58,228 nt of DNA from an uncultured Clostridia bacterium (GTDB taxonomy: Bacteria; Bacillota; Clostridia; Christensenellales; Aristaeellaceae): positions 1-58,228 of the forward strand of contig CAKUFG010000017.1 of the NCBI GenBank assembly GCA_934647235.1, in the 5' to 3' direction. Within the stretch, counting starts at the first letter, position 1. Each line of letters starts with the position of its first letter. Below, piece by piece: positions 35,465 through 43,513 of the stretch. The notes beneath the pieces are model-generated. The model was given only the letters and a program-made list of their open reading frames with translations, was not told the origin of the DNA and made no database searches. Position numbers and translations under genes: made by a program.

Positions 35465-36034
35465 TTATGCCTTGGTATTGTAGGTATTCATGGTTTTGTC
35501 GATGCCGTGCAGCACAAAGCACTCCGCCGCCTCGGCCGCGCGGGCAAAGCAGGCGTCCATGGCCTTGCGCTCCTCCTCGGTCTGATAGCGGGAGAGCACC
35601 CAGTCCGCCAGGTTCCAGAAGGTCGGGCGCGCGCCTACGCCGATGCGGATGCGCGGAAAGCGGTCGCTGCCGGTTTTGAGCAGGATATCGCGCCAGCCAT
35701 TGTGCGTGCCCGAGCCGCCGAAGGGACGAACGCGCAGCGTGCCCAGCTCCAGGTCGATGTCATCCGAAAAGATCATCACATCCTGCGGCTGCACCTTGTA
35801 CCATTGCATGGCCGCAGCCACGCAGTCGCCGGAAAGGTTCATGTAGGTTTGCGGCTTGATCAGCGCCACGCGCTCGCCGCCCACCGTGCCCTCGCCGATC
35901 AGCCCATGGCAGCGCGCGCGCGTGACGGGGATGTGCCAGCGATCCGATAACCGGTCGATCACCTCAAAGCCCGCGTTGTGGCGGGTGTGGGCATACTGAT
36001 CGCCATAGTTGCCCAATCCAATAAATAGCTTCAT
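35465..36034 (-). CDS. pth: Peptidyl-tRNA hydrolase
   Basis: Pth recycles peptidyl-tRNA that drops off the ribosome. The 189-residue product has the opening KLFIGLGNYGDQYAHTRHNAGF with the catalytic His20-type residue in TRHNAGF, LIKPQTYMNLSG, the DDIDLELGTLRVRPFGGSGTHNGWRDI segment with the conserved Asp and His, and RIRIGVG. Length is typical. It follows purR by 28 bases and is likely read from the purR promoter, a pairing different from the common pth-mfd order in Firmicutes. Confidence 0.96.
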   Translation of the reverse strand: MKLFIGLGNYGDQYAHTRHNAGFEVIDRLSDRWHIPVTRARCHGLIGEGTVGGERVALIKPQTYMNLSGDCVAAAMQWYKVQPQDVMIFSDDIDLELGTLRVRPFGGSGTHNGWRDILLKTGSDRFPRIRIGVGARPTFWNLADWVLSRYQTEEERKAMDACFARAAEAAECFVLHGIDKTMNTYNTKA

Positions 36035-36062
36035 ATTTAGAATTTACCTTAAATCTACCTTT

Positions 36063-36875
36063 TTACTTTACCCAGTCCGCCACGCGCACCTGGCTCGGCT
36101 CACCATCGCGGATATCACCCAGCAGCATTAGCGCTTTTTCACCCTCCACAAAGCGCTGCGCAGGATGCTCCATTGCCAGCACGAAGCACATGCCCACGGC
36201 CTTTACGTTGAACTCGCTCAGCAGCGACAGCATGCCGCGCGCTGTGCCGCCGCCGCGCATAAAGTCGTCCACGATCAGGGCCGAGCCGCCTTCGCGCACC
36301 GCGCGGCGGCTGAGCGACATGGTTTCAATGCCGCCCTTGCCCGAAACGTAGTTGATGTTTACGGCGCTGCCCTCATATACCTTGGAGGAGCGGCGCGCGA
36401 TAATCAGCGGCACATGCAGGGCTTCGGCGGTCATCAGCGCCACGGGAATGCCCTTGGTTTCCATGGTCAGCACAAAGTCCACGTTCGCATCATAGTATTC
36501 AGCTGCAAACAGCTTGCCCATGCCCGATACCAGCTGGGGATCGGACAGAATATCCGAAAAATACAGGAAGCCGCCCGGCAGCACGCGGCCAGGGGAACGC
36601 AGCTTTTCGCAGATGCCTTCCAAAAATGCGCGGCCCTCGCCCTCCTGCACCAGGGGACGGTAGCGCATGCCGCCCGCCGCGCCGGTGACGGTTTCCAGCG
36701 TGCCCAGCTTGAAATCCTGCATAATGCCGGCCAGGATGGCCGCATCCTCGCTGACCGTGCTCTTGGCCGCGCCGAACATTTCGCAGAAATAGGACAAGGT
36801 GAAGATCCGGTTGGGCGCGTCGGAAAGTACCTTTGTCATCACCGCCAGACGCTCGTTGCGCTTGAATTTATCCAT
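36063..36875 (-). CDS. purR: Purine operon repressor PurR (Bacillus type)
   Basis: PurR represses purine genes and is released by PRPP. The 270-residue product has an N-terminal winged helix (about 1-72: RNERLAVMTKVLSDAPNRIF, then AKSTVSEDAAIL) and a phosphoribosyltransferase-like domain with the PRPP motif ALIVDDFMRGGGTARGM. Length fits the family. ATG 36875 is chosen since AAGGAGG precedes it; the longer frame starts with that very site. Candidate PurR boxes lie in its own promoter, so it is probably autoregulated. The divergent gene is pyrE, so the boxes could also influence that promoter. Confidence 0.94.
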   Translation of the reverse strand: MDKFKRNERLAVMTKVLSDAPNRIFTLSYFCEMFGAAKSTVSEDAAILAGIMQDFKLGTLETVTGAAGGMRYRPLVQEGEGRAFLEGICEKLRSPGRVLPGGFLYFSDILSDPQLVSGMGKLFAAEYYDANVDFVLTMETKGIPVALMTAEALHVPLIIARRSSKVYEGSAVNINYVSGKGGIETMSLSRRAVREGGSALIVDDFMRGGGTARGMLSLLSEFNVKAVGMCFVLAMEHPAQRFVEGEKALMLLGDIRDGEPSQVRVADWVK

Positions 36876-36916
36876 CGATGGCAGCCTCCTTGCCATGTAG
36901 TTGAGAGTGACGACGT

Positions 36917-36969
36917 ATTATACACCAAATTTACGAACAATGCAATAGATATTGAGGACGAACGTTCGT
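36917..36969 (-). promoter_or_regulatory. purR promoter with candidate PurR boxes
   Basis: The minus strand reads TTGCAT, 17 bases, TATAAT (36917-36945). ACGAAC at 36933-36938 sits in the spacer, and the perfect 12-base palindrome ACGAACGTTCGT lies at 36958-36969. CGAA...TTCG as an inverted pair is the core of the Bacillus PurBox; the gap between the two cores (27 bases) is slightly larger than in B. subtilis. Confidence 0.65.
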
Positions 36970-37016
36970 AAAAGTGCGTATTTTTCTTTTTTAAGCGTGT
37001 TTTTTATTTTTATGGA

Positions 37017-37046
37017 TTGACCGCAGCGCTTGCTATCCTCTATAAT
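37017..37046 (+). promoter_or_regulatory. Promoter of pyrE and the serine dehydratase genes
   Basis: TTGACC, 18 bases, TATAAT, 20 bases before the pyrE start. It is divergent from purR, 47 bases from the PurR palindrome. Confidence 0.7.
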
Positions 37047-37066
37047 AGGGGCGAGGAAGTGATTGC

Positions 37067-37624
37067 ATGGATCAGAACCAGCTGAAGGAGCTGCTTTATC
37101 GTGCTGACGCGGTGCGCCCCGGCCATTTTCTGCGGGCCAGCGGCCGCCACAGCAATTTGTATATTCAGTGCGCGCATCTGTTTGAAAACGCGCGCAGCGC
37201 GCAGGAGGTCTGCGCTCTGATTGCCCAGCATTACGCCAAATCCGGCGTGCAGCTGGTGCTCAGTGCGGCCATCGGCGGCATGCTGGCGGGCTACGAGGTG
37301 AGCCGTCAGCTGGGCGTACGCAATATGTATGCCGAGCGCCGCGACCAGGTGCTTACCCTGCGGCGCGGCTTTGCCTTTGCCCCCGGCACGCGGGTGCTGA
37401 TTGTGGAGGATATGGTATCCACCGGCCACAGCGTGCGCGAGCTGATCGAAATCGTCCGCGCGCTTGGCGGCGAAGTGGCGGGTATCTCCTGCATTGTGGA
37501 CGTATCCGGTGGCAAAGTGGCGTTTGAGTATCCATACTACCCGCTGTATTGTGAAAAGGTGGAAAACTATCAGGAGGCCGACTGCCCGCTGTGCAAGCAG
37601 AACAAGCCCCTTGACAACGTATAA
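37067..37624 (+). CDS. pyrE: Orotate phosphoribosyltransferase
   Basis: PyrE adds ribose 5-phosphate from PRPP to orotate in UMP synthesis. The 185-residue product has the FLRASGRHSNLYIQC entry, the RRDQVLTLRRGF basic loop and the PRPP motif VLIVEDMVSTGHS. It is shorter than the E. coli enzyme, as in the clostridial branch, and ends with a Cys-containing tail (DCPLCKQNKP). Other pyrimidine genes are absent, so a related purine phosphoribosyltransferase cannot be fully excluded, but the motif spacing fits PyrE best. The ribosome site is GAGGAAGTG. sdaAB follows after 14 bases. Confidence 0.85.
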   Translation: MDQNQLKELLYRADAVRPGHFLRASGRHSNLYIQCAHLFENARSAQEVCALIAQHYAKSGVQLVLSAAIGGMLAGYEVSRQLGVRNMYAERRDQVLTLRRGFAFAPGTRVLIVEDMVSTGHSVRELIEIVRALGGEVAGISCIVDVSGGKVAFEYPYYPLYCEKVENYQEADCPLCKQNKPLDNV

Positions 37625-37638
37625 CAGGAGCAGCCATT

Positions 37639-38298
37639 ATGCAGCTGTTTGATATCATCGGGCCGGTCATGATCGGCCCTTCCTCCTCACACACGGCGGG
37701 CGCGGCGCGCATCGGGCGCATCACGCGCATGCTGCTGGGCGAGGAGGTTCAGTATGCGGATATCCGCTTTCACGGCTCCTTCGCCAAAACCTGGGAGGGC
37801 CATGGCACCGATCGCGCGGTGATTGGCGGCCTGCTGGGCCTGCAGGTGGATGACGAGCGCCTGCGCAAAAGCCGCGCGCTGGCTGAGCAGGCCGGCATGC
37901 GCTATACCATCTCCGCCGTGCAGCTGCGCGACGCGCACCCCAACACCGTGCTGATTGACGCGGTGGGCGTAAGCGGCGCGCAGATCAGCGTGCAGGCGGT
38001 ATCGGTGGGCGGCGGCAGCATCCGCGTGCAGTACCTCAACGGCCTGGAGGTAGGCTTTTCGGGCGAGCGCACCACGCTGGTCATTCAGCACCGGGACACG
38101 CCGGGCGCCATCGCCAAGGTCAGCCGCCTGCTGGCCGCCGCGCGGCTGAACATCGCCACCATGCGCGTTTTCCGCGCCGAGGCGGGCGGGCGCGCCGTGA
38201 TGGCGCTGGAGCTGGACAGCGTGCCGGACGATTCGCTGGTGTCCGCGCTGCGCAACGTGCCCGCCATCCAGACCGTGACGCTGCTGGACAGGCTGTAA
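37639..38298 (+). CDS. sdaAB: L-serine dehydratase, beta subunit
   Basis: This is the beta subunit of the iron-sulfur L-serine ammonia-lyase, which converts serine to pyruvate and ammonia. The 219-residue product opens with the family motif FDIIGPVMIGPSSSHTAGAARIG and carries GSFAKTWEGHGTDRAVIGGLLG, with an ACT domain at the C-terminus (about 145-219, TLVIQHRDTPGAIAKVSRLL). The ACT domain probably senses an amino acid. The alpha subunit gene follows 39 bases later. Confidence 0.95.
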   Translation: MQLFDIIGPVMIGPSSSHTAGAARIGRITRMLLGEEVQYADIRFHGSFAKTWEGHGTDRAVIGGLLGLQVDDERLRKSRALAEQAGMRYTISAVQLRDAHPNTVLIDAVGVSGAQISVQAVSVGGGSIRVQYLNGLEVGFSGERTTLVIQHRDTPGAIAKVSRLLAAARLNIATMRVFRAEAGGRAVMALELDSVPDDSLVSALRNVPAIQTVTLLDRL

Positions 38299-38337
38299 AG
38301 GCCCCGGCCGCGCCTCATTTTTCTCAGGAGGATCATC

Positions 38338-39201
38338 ATGGATCGCTCGGTAGAAAAGCTGCTGCTTGCCGCGCAGGATATCGGCATTGCCAACGCCGCC
38401 CGCGCCTGGCAGTTAAAAAACGACTCCGCCGCAGGCACGGCGGAGCAGCTGAACGCGCGCATGGCGGAAGCGCTGCGCGTGATGCGCGACGCGGCTGAAA
38501 AGGGCCTGGATCCCAATCTGCGCTCGGTCAGCCGCCTGACGGGCGGCAACGCCGCCAAGCTGATGCAGGCTGCTGTTTCCGGGCAAACCATGGGCGGCAG
38601 CCTGCTGGGGCGCATCTGTGCCCGAGCGCTGGCCGTGGCCGAGTGCAATGCCGCCATGGGCCGCATTGTCGCCGCACCCACTGCGGGCGCGTGCGGCATC
38701 CTGCCCGGCGCGCTGCTGACCGTGCAGGAGGAATACGGCTATACCGACGAGCAGCTGGTGGACGCGCTGTTTGTGGCCGGCGCTTTCGGGCTGATCATCG
38801 CCAACCGCGCCAGCATATCGGGCGCGCAGGGCGGCTGCCAGGCGGAGTGCGGCTCGGCCGCAGGCATGACGGCTGCGGCGCTGACCATGCTGCGCGGCGG
38901 CTCCCCCAGGCAGGCGGCGGACGCCTGCGCCTTCTCGCTGATGAACCTGCTGGGCCTGGTGTGCGATCCCGTGCGCGGTCTGGTGGAGGTGCCGTGCGTG
39001 TTCCGCAATGTCGGCGCGGTATCCATCGCCCTGTCGGCGGCCGATCTGGCGCTGGCGGGCGTAGCCTGCCCCATCCCCTGCGACGAGGTGATCGACGCTA
39101 TGCGCCAGGTGGGCGATACCCTGCCCGCCTCTCTGCGCGAAACGGGCGAGGGCGGCTGCGCCGCCTGCCCCTCTGTGTGCGAAAGGAGAAATACGCTGTG
39201 A
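38338..39201 (+). CDS. sdaAA: L-serine dehydratase, alpha subunit (Fe-S)
   Basis: The alpha subunit holds the [4Fe-4S] cluster of the serine dehydratase. The 287-residue product has RIVAAPTAGACGILPGALL, the substrate region around GAQGGCQAECGSAAGMTAAAL, and CDPVRGLVEVPC, so the conserved cluster cysteines of the family appear intact. Normal length for the two-subunit form. A good AGGAGG precedes ATG 38338. The stop overlaps the nagA start as GTGA, so the deacetylase is translationally coupled, an unusual combination of serine and amino-sugar catabolism. Confidence 0.95.
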   Translation: MDRSVEKLLLAAQDIGIANAARAWQLKNDSAAGTAEQLNARMAEALRVMRDAAEKGLDPNLRSVSRLTGGNAAKLMQAAVSGQTMGGSLLGRICARALAVAECNAAMGRIVAAPTAGACGILPGALLTVQEEYGYTDEQLVDALFVAGAFGLIIANRASISGAQGGCQAECGSAAGMTAAALTMLRGGSPRQAADACAFSLMNLLGLVCDPVRGLVEVPCVFRNVGAVSIALSAADLALAGVACPIPCDEVIDAMRQVGDTLPASLRETGEGGCAACPSVCERRNTL

Positions 39202-40328
39202 AAGCGATTATCAACGGCAGAATTCTGCTGCCGGACGGCGAGGTTTCGGGCAAAGCGCTGTTGTTTGACCGCGCCGTAACCGGCCTGAGCGATACCGTAC
39301 CCGCAGGCTGCGAAACCATCGACGCGCAGGGGCTGTACGTTTCCCCCGGCTTTCTGGACGTGCATATTCATGGGTATCTGGGCGAGGACGCCTCCGACGG
39401 CAGCCTGGACGGACTGCGCCGCATGGCGCGCGGCATCCTGCAAAACGGCGTTACGTCCTTCCTGCCCACCACCATGACGGTGGCCTGGGAGGAGCTGACG
39501 CGCGCGTTTGAAACCATCCGCGCCTTTATGGACGAAAGCGCCCGGCCGGATTTTGACGGCGCGCGGGCGCTGGGCTGCCACGCCGAAGGGCCCTTTATCA
39601 ACCCGGCCAAGAAGGGCGCGCAGGCAGGCAGCGCCATCCTCCCCCCCGATGCAGGCCGTCTGCTGCCCTGGCGCGATATCCTGCGGCTGGTCACGCTGGC
39701 CCCCGAAATGCCCGGCGGCCTGGACTGCGTGCGCGCGCTGCGCGCGGCGGGCGTCGCCGTATCCATCGGCCACACCAACGCGGACGGCGATACCTGCTAT
39801 GCCGCGTTGGAAGCCGGCGCCGATCACTTTACCCACACCTTCAACGCCATGTCGCCGCTGACGCATCGCGGCGTGGGCGCGGCAGGCGCGGCGCTGGCCT
39901 CGGACGCTTACGCCGAGCTGATTGCCGACGGCTTCCATGTGGACGCGCGCTTGTTCCCGCTGATGCGCCGCGCCAAGGGCGAACGCCTGGTGCTGATTAC
40001 CGACTGCACCCGCGCGGGCGGCATGCAGGATGGGCAGTACACGCTGGGCGGACAGCCCATCTTTGTGCATGGGGTGGAATGCCGCCTGGCGGACGGCACC
40101 ATCGCAGGCAGCGTGCTGCGCATGAACGATGCGGTGCGCAGCTACTGCGTTCACGGCGGCGCGCCGCTGTATCAGGCCGTGCACTGCGCGGCGCTGACCC
40201 CCGCGCGCAGCATCAGCATGCAGGCGCGCAAGGGCTCGCTGGAAGCGGGCAAGGATGCGGATATTCTATTGATCGACAAGGACGTGCGCGTGCACGCCGT
40301 ATGGACGGACGGCCAGCGCCGGCTGTAA
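39198..40328 (+). CDS. nagA: N-acetylglucosamine-6-phosphate deacetylase
   Basis: NagA removes acetate from GlcNAc-6-phosphate, feeding cell-wall sugar recycling and chitin or mucin sugar use. The 376-residue product is an amidohydrolase with VSPGFLDVHIHGYLG, the metal Glu in HAEGPFINPAKKGA, His in IGHTNAD and HTFNAMSPL, and the catalytic Asp in LITDCTRAGG. The start is GTG 39198 after AAAGGAG, overlapping the sdaAA stop. A longer open frame runs back inside sdaAA but is a shadow. No nagB or transporter is adjacent. It ends base-to-base with the convergent acetyltransferase gene. Confidence 0.95.
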   Translation: MKAIINGRILLPDGEVSGKALLFDRAVTGLSDTVPAGCETIDAQGLYVSPGFLDVHIHGYLGEDASDGSLDGLRRMARGILQNGVTSFLPTTMTVAWEELTRAFETIRAFMDESARPDFDGARALGCHAEGPFINPAKKGAQAGSAILPPDAGRLLPWRDILRLVTLAPEMPGGLDCVRALRAAGVAVSIGHTNADGDTCYAALEAGADHFTHTFNAMSPLTHRGVGAAGAALASDAYAELIADGFHVDARLFPLMRRAKGERLVLITDCTRAGGMQDGQYTLGGQPIFVHGVECRLADGTIAGSVLRMNDAVRSYCVHGGAPLYQAVHCAALTPARSISMQARKGSLEAGKDADILLIDKDVRVHAVWTDGQRRL

Positions 40329-40802
40329 TCACTCAGGCGAGAGCGGGCACTCCATGATCTCATTTTCGGCGCGGAAGCCGTTGCGCGCATACCAGGGCAC
40401 CGAACGCTCGCTGGGCCAGGCAAACAGCAGCTCGCACCGCTGCGCGGCCAGCTCCTGCTCAATGGTCTGGAGCAGCCGTGTGCCCACGCCCTGATTGCGC
40501 CATTCCGGCAGGGTATACACGTTGGTCAGGTAGGCAATGGACTGCGCGTGCCCGCCGGGCTTTGGCACCTTTGGAATCACATACACAAACATAGCCGCAG
40601 CCAGCGTATCCCCCTGCGCGGCGACGTAGACGCGGTATTCCGGATGCGCGCGCAGAAACGCCGTAAACTCCGCTGCAAAGGCCGCGTAATCCGCGCCGTC
40701 CAGGTTGTGCTCGCCATAGTCGCGGTCATCCTCCTGGCAGTGCAGCCACTTCATGCGCGCCAGCTGCATCTCCTCGCCAGGCTGAAGCATCCGAATCTGC
40801 AT
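40329..40802 (-). CDS. GNAT acetyltransferase
   Basis: The 157-residue product is a GNAT enzyme with TLAAAMFVYVIPKVPKPGG, the acetyl-CoA binding part YLTNVYTLPEWRNQGVGTRLLQTI and LLFAWPSERSVPWYARNGF. The substrate is unknown. ATG 40802 follows GGAGGG; the longer frame upstream has no support. Its stop codon abuts the nagA stop on the other strand, with no terminator visible between them. Confidence 0.87.
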   Translation of the reverse strand: MQIRMLQPGEEMQLARMKWLHCQEDDRDYGEHNLDGADYAAFAAEFTAFLRAHPEYRVYVAAQGDTLAAAMFVYVIPKVPKPGGHAQSIAYLTNVYTLPEWRNQGVGTRLLQTIEQELAAQRCELLFAWPSERSVPWYARNGFRAENEIMECPLSPE

Positions 40803-40927
40803 GGTTTTGCCCTCCATTTTTTGCGTTTTTCTGCGCTTATTATACCGGCGCGGCAGGCAAAAGTCAAAGCCGCCCCTGGCCAAGCCGGATTTTTGCAAAA
40901 AAAATGCAAAAAAGCGCAAAATCCCTA

Positions 40928-40956
40928 TTGCAATTTGGAAGCGGTTCGTGTATAAT
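40928..40956 (+). promoter_or_regulatory. tRNA-Thr promoter
   Basis: TTGCAA, 17 bases, TATAAT, with the mature tRNA starting 14 bases further on. Confidence 0.8.
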
Positions 40957-40970
40957 AAATTCGTTGTCAC

Positions 40971-41046
<76 letters not shown>

Positions 41047-41049
41047 AAG

Positions 41050-41081
41050 GAACCTGCAAAAATGCAGGTTCTTTTCTTTTT
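41050..41081 (+). terminator. Terminator after tRNA-Thr
   Basis: An eight-base stem (GAACCTGC / GCAGGTTC) with a short A-rich loop is followed by TTTTCTTTTT. Confidence 0.85.
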
Positions 41082-41237
41082 GCTCGGACGTATTTGAAAA
41101 ATCCGACCGCTCACGCTTTTTCGGTCTTTTATCCTTCCCTGTCGGTTTTATCTGCTTTTTCGTCAGCTTCTTTTTCTCGTTTTTGCCCCAAGCTTCCTGC
41201 AGCCCAGGGGCGCTTTACAGGCATCAGCTTTTCAGTG

Positions 41238-41287
41238 TGTATCCGCCTGAATTCTCAGTTTCTGTATCCGCCTGAATTCTCCGTTTC
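41238..41287 (+). repeat. Two-copy tandem 25-base repeat
   Basis: Two abutting 25-base units (41238-41262 and 41263-41287) differ at a single base. Each contains TATCCGCCTGAATTCTC. They end five bases before the mntP promoter -35. The stretch from 41082 to 41237 before them is pyrimidine-rich and shows no gene I can support. Confidence 0.8.
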
Positions 41288-41291
41288 ATCC

Positions 41292-41320
41292 TTGACTCAA
41301 ACATAAAGTTGTGCTATGAT
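41292..41320 (+). promoter_or_regulatory. Promoter of the mntP riboswitch transcript
   Basis: TTGACT, 17 bases, TATGAT, immediately before the riboswitch. Confidence 0.75.
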
Positions 41321-41334
41321 AACTCGGCAGATTT

Positions 41335-41429
41335 CCCGTGAGGGAGTAGTAAGCGCGTTTCGGCGCGCAGCAAGTCAACACACCGACCCGTCAGGGTCTG
41401 GCTTGCTTTAATTTACGAGACTCATGTAT
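41335..41429 (+). ncRNA. yybP-ykoY manganese riboswitch
   Basis: The leader has the conserved blocks of the yybP-ykoY class: GAGGGAGTAGTAAGCGCG near the 5' side, GTCAACACACCG in the middle, a paired element around GACCCGTCAGGGTC, and the 3' CGAGACTCATG that matches the class CGAGACCUUUG box. The following gene is the Mn2+ exporter mntP, the expected target, and a terminator lies between them, so Mn2+ binding should allow read-through. Limits are approximate. Confidence 0.85.
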
Positions 41430-41471
41430 GGCCCCCAGGGCATGCGTGCGTCTTTTTTTACAAAAAGATTG

Positions 41472-41503
41472 CCCAGGCATGGTCGGCCATGCCTGGGTTT
41501 TTT
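41472..41503 (+). terminator. Riboswitch terminator upstream of mntP
   Basis: A perfect 11-base stem (CCCAGGCATGG / CCATGCCTGGG) with a TCGG loop runs into TTTTTT, 29 bases before mntP. It is the expression platform of the riboswitch. Confidence 0.88.
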
Positions 41504-41531
41504 GCTTATTAAAAACCGGAGGATCAATAGC

Positions 41532-42131
41532 ATGCAGTGGAACCTTCTTTTCTTTGCCAACAGCGCGCTGCTGGGCGTGGGCCTGGCGATGGACGCCTTC
41601 TCCGTATCCCTGGCCAACGGCCTGAACGAGCCGCGTATGCGCCGCTCCCGCATGTCCGGCATTGCGGGCGTGTTCGCGTTTTTCCAGTTCCTCATGCCCA
41701 TGCTGGGCTGGGTATGCGTGCACACGGTGGTAGAGTATTTCTCGGCGTTTGAGCGCTTTATCCCCTGGATCGCGCTGGTGCTGCTGTGCTATATCGGCGG
41801 CAAAATGCTGCTGGAGGGCATCCGCAACAAGGCTGGCGAGGACGCGGAGGAGGAGGCCGCCAAGGGGCTTTCCCTGGGCGGGCTGCTGATGCAGGGCGTG
41901 GCCACCTCCATCGACGCGCTGAGCGTGGGCTTTACCATTGCCGAGTACGATCTGAGCATGGCGCTGGTCAGCTCGCTGATCATCGCCGCAGTGACGTTCT
42001 GCATCTGCATGGGCGGGCTGATTCTGGGCAAAAAGGCCGGCACGCGCCTGAGCGGCAAGGCCTCCATTCTGGGCGGCGTCATCCTGATCGTCATCGGCCT
42101 GGAAATCTTTATCAGCGGCCTGATCGGCTGA
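41532..42131 (+). CDS. mntP: Manganese efflux pump MntP
   Basis: MntP exports Mn2+. The 199-residue product has six membrane helices in two related halves, with the acidic signatures LAMDAFSVSLANG in helix 1 and ATSIDALSVGFTI in helix 4. Between the halves is an acidic loop (NKAGEDAEEEAAKG). Length is typical of the family. ATG 41532 follows GGAGG; the longer open frame starts upstream within the leader. Control by the yybP-ykoY riboswitch supports the assignment. Confidence 0.94.
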   Translation: MQWNLLFFANSALLGVGLAMDAFSVSLANGLNEPRMRRSRMSGIAGVFAFFQFLMPMLGWVCVHTVVEYFSAFERFIPWIALVLLCYIGGKMLLEGIRNKAGEDAEEEAAKGLSLGGLLMQGVATSIDALSVGFTIAEYDLSMALVSSLIIAAVTFCICMGGLILGKKAGTRLSGKASILGGVILIVIGLEIFISGLIG

Positions 42132-42133
42132 CG

Positions 42134-42158
42134 GCAGGGCGCTTAAACCGCGCCCTGC
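42134..42158. terminator. Hairpin between convergent mntP and gdhA
   Basis: A nine-base GC stem (GCAGGGCGC / GCGCCCTGC) has a seven-base loop that contains the gdhA stop codon. T runs are absent on both sides, so its strength as a terminator is uncertain. Confidence 0.45.
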
Positions 42159-43480
42159 GCCATCATCGCGTCGGCCACCTTGAGGAAGCCCGCGATGTTT
42201 GCGCCCACTACATAGTTGTCCGGCGCGCCGTACTCGGCTGCGGCAGCGTCTGCGGCGGCAAAAATGCTTTCCATAATGCCCACCAGCTTTTCGTCCACCT
42301 CCGCAAAGGTCCAGGAAAGGCGCTGGCTGTTCTGGCTCATTTCCAGCGCGCTGACGGCCACGCCGCCCGCGTTGCTGGCCTTGCCGGGCGCAAACAGCAC
42401 GCCTGCGGACTGCAGCGCCTGCGTGGCGGCAAGCGTGGTGGGCATATTTGCGCCCTCGGCCACGGCGATGCAGCCATTAGCAATCAGCGCCTGCGCGTCC
42501 GCCTCGTCCAATTCGTTCTGCGTAGCGCAGGGCAGGGCGATATCGCAGCGCACGCGCCAGATGCCGTGGCTGCCCTCGGCGTATACTGCGCCGGGCACGC
42601 GCTGCGCATACTCGCGGATGCGGCCGCGCTCTACCTCTTTGATCTGCTTGACAACGGCCAGATCCACGCCGTTTTCATCCACGATAAAGCCGTTGCTGTC
42701 GCTCATGGCCACCACCTTCGCGCCCAGCTCCATGGCCTTCTGCGCGGCGTAAATGGCCACGTTTCCGCTGCCCGATACCACCACGCGCTTACCCTCAAAG
42801 GACAGGCCGCGCTTGCGCAGCATGGCGCGGGTGAAGTAGCACAGGCCAAAGCCCGTGGCTTCCTTGCGCGCCAGCGAACCGCCGTAGGTGAGACCCTTGC
42901 CGGTCAGAACGCCCTCGTAGCTGCCGGTGATGCGCTTGTACTGGCCGTACAGATAGCCGATTTCGCGCGCGCCCACGCCGATATCGCCCGCGGGCACGTC
43001 CGCATCCTGGCCGATGTACTTGTACAGCTCGGTCATAAAGCTCTGGCAGAAGCGCATGACCTCCTGATCACTCTTGCCCTTGGGGTCAAAATCGCTGCCG
43101 CCCTTGGCGCCGCCGATGGGCAGGGTGGTCAGGCTGTTTTTGAGCACCTGCTCCATGCCCAGAAACTTGATGATGGACAGGTTGACGCTGGGATGCAGGC
43201 GCAGGCCGCCCTTGTAGGGGCCGATGGCGTTGTTGAACTGCACGCGGTAGCCGCGATTGACCCGCACCTGGCCCTGATCGTCCAGCCAGGGCACACGGAA
43301 GATAATGATCCGGTCGGGCTCGACAAAGCGATCGAGCAGGCCGGCCTTTTCATATTCGGGATGCTTATCAAAAACGGGCGACAGGGAGGTGAGCATTTCC
43401 TCCGCCGCCTGCAAAAATTCCTTTTCGTGGGCGCTGCGCGCGCACAGCCCCTCGTATACCCGCTGCACATAAGCGTTCAT
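42143..43480 (-). CDS. gdhA: NADP-type glutamate dehydrogenase
   Basis: The enzyme interconverts 2-oxoglutarate plus ammonia and glutamate. The 445-residue product is of the hexameric 50-kDa class, with GPYKGGLRLHPSVNLS, the catalytic lysine in GGAKGGSDFDPKGKSD, the aspartate in DADVPAGDIGVG, and the nucleotide-binding loop VVVSGSGNVAIYAAQKA followed by SDSNGF. That serine/asparagine pattern fits NADP specificity. ATG 43480 follows AAGGAGG. The longer frame has no support. Its promoter is embedded in an inverted repeat. Confidence 0.95.
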   Translation of the reverse strand: MNAYVQRVYEGLCARSAHEKEFLQAAEEMLTSLSPVFDKHPEYEKAGLLDRFVEPDRIIIFRVPWLDDQGQVRVNRGYRVQFNNAIGPYKGGLRLHPSVNLSIIKFLGMEQVLKNSLTTLPIGGAKGGSDFDPKGKSDQEVMRFCQSFMTELYKYIGQDADVPAGDIGVGAREIGYLYGQYKRITGSYEGVLTGKGLTYGGSLARKEATGFGLCYFTRAMLRKRGLSFEGKRVVVSGSGNVAIYAAQKAMELGAKVVAMSDSNGFIVDENGVDLAVVKQIKEVERGRIREYAQRVPGAVYAEGSHGIWRVRCDIALPCATQNELDEADAQALIANGCIAVAEGANMPTTLAATQALQSAGVLFAPGKASNAGGVAVSALEMSQNSQRLSWTFAEVDEKLVGIMESIFAAADAAAAEYGAPDNYVVGANIAGFLKVADAMMAQGAV

Positions 43481-43513
43481 GATGGATTTCCTCCTTAAAA
43501 ATGCAAATAAATA

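Noticed and set aside
38643..39197. N-terminal extension of the nagA open frame inside sdaAA
   Set aside because: It lies in another frame of sdaAA and lacks a ribosome site. GTG 39198 has one and gives the normal NagA length.
41094..41306. A 70-codon open frame after tRNA-Thr
   Set aside because: No ribosome site, Phe/Ser-rich translation from a pyrimidine tract, and it runs through the tandem repeat and the mntP promoter.
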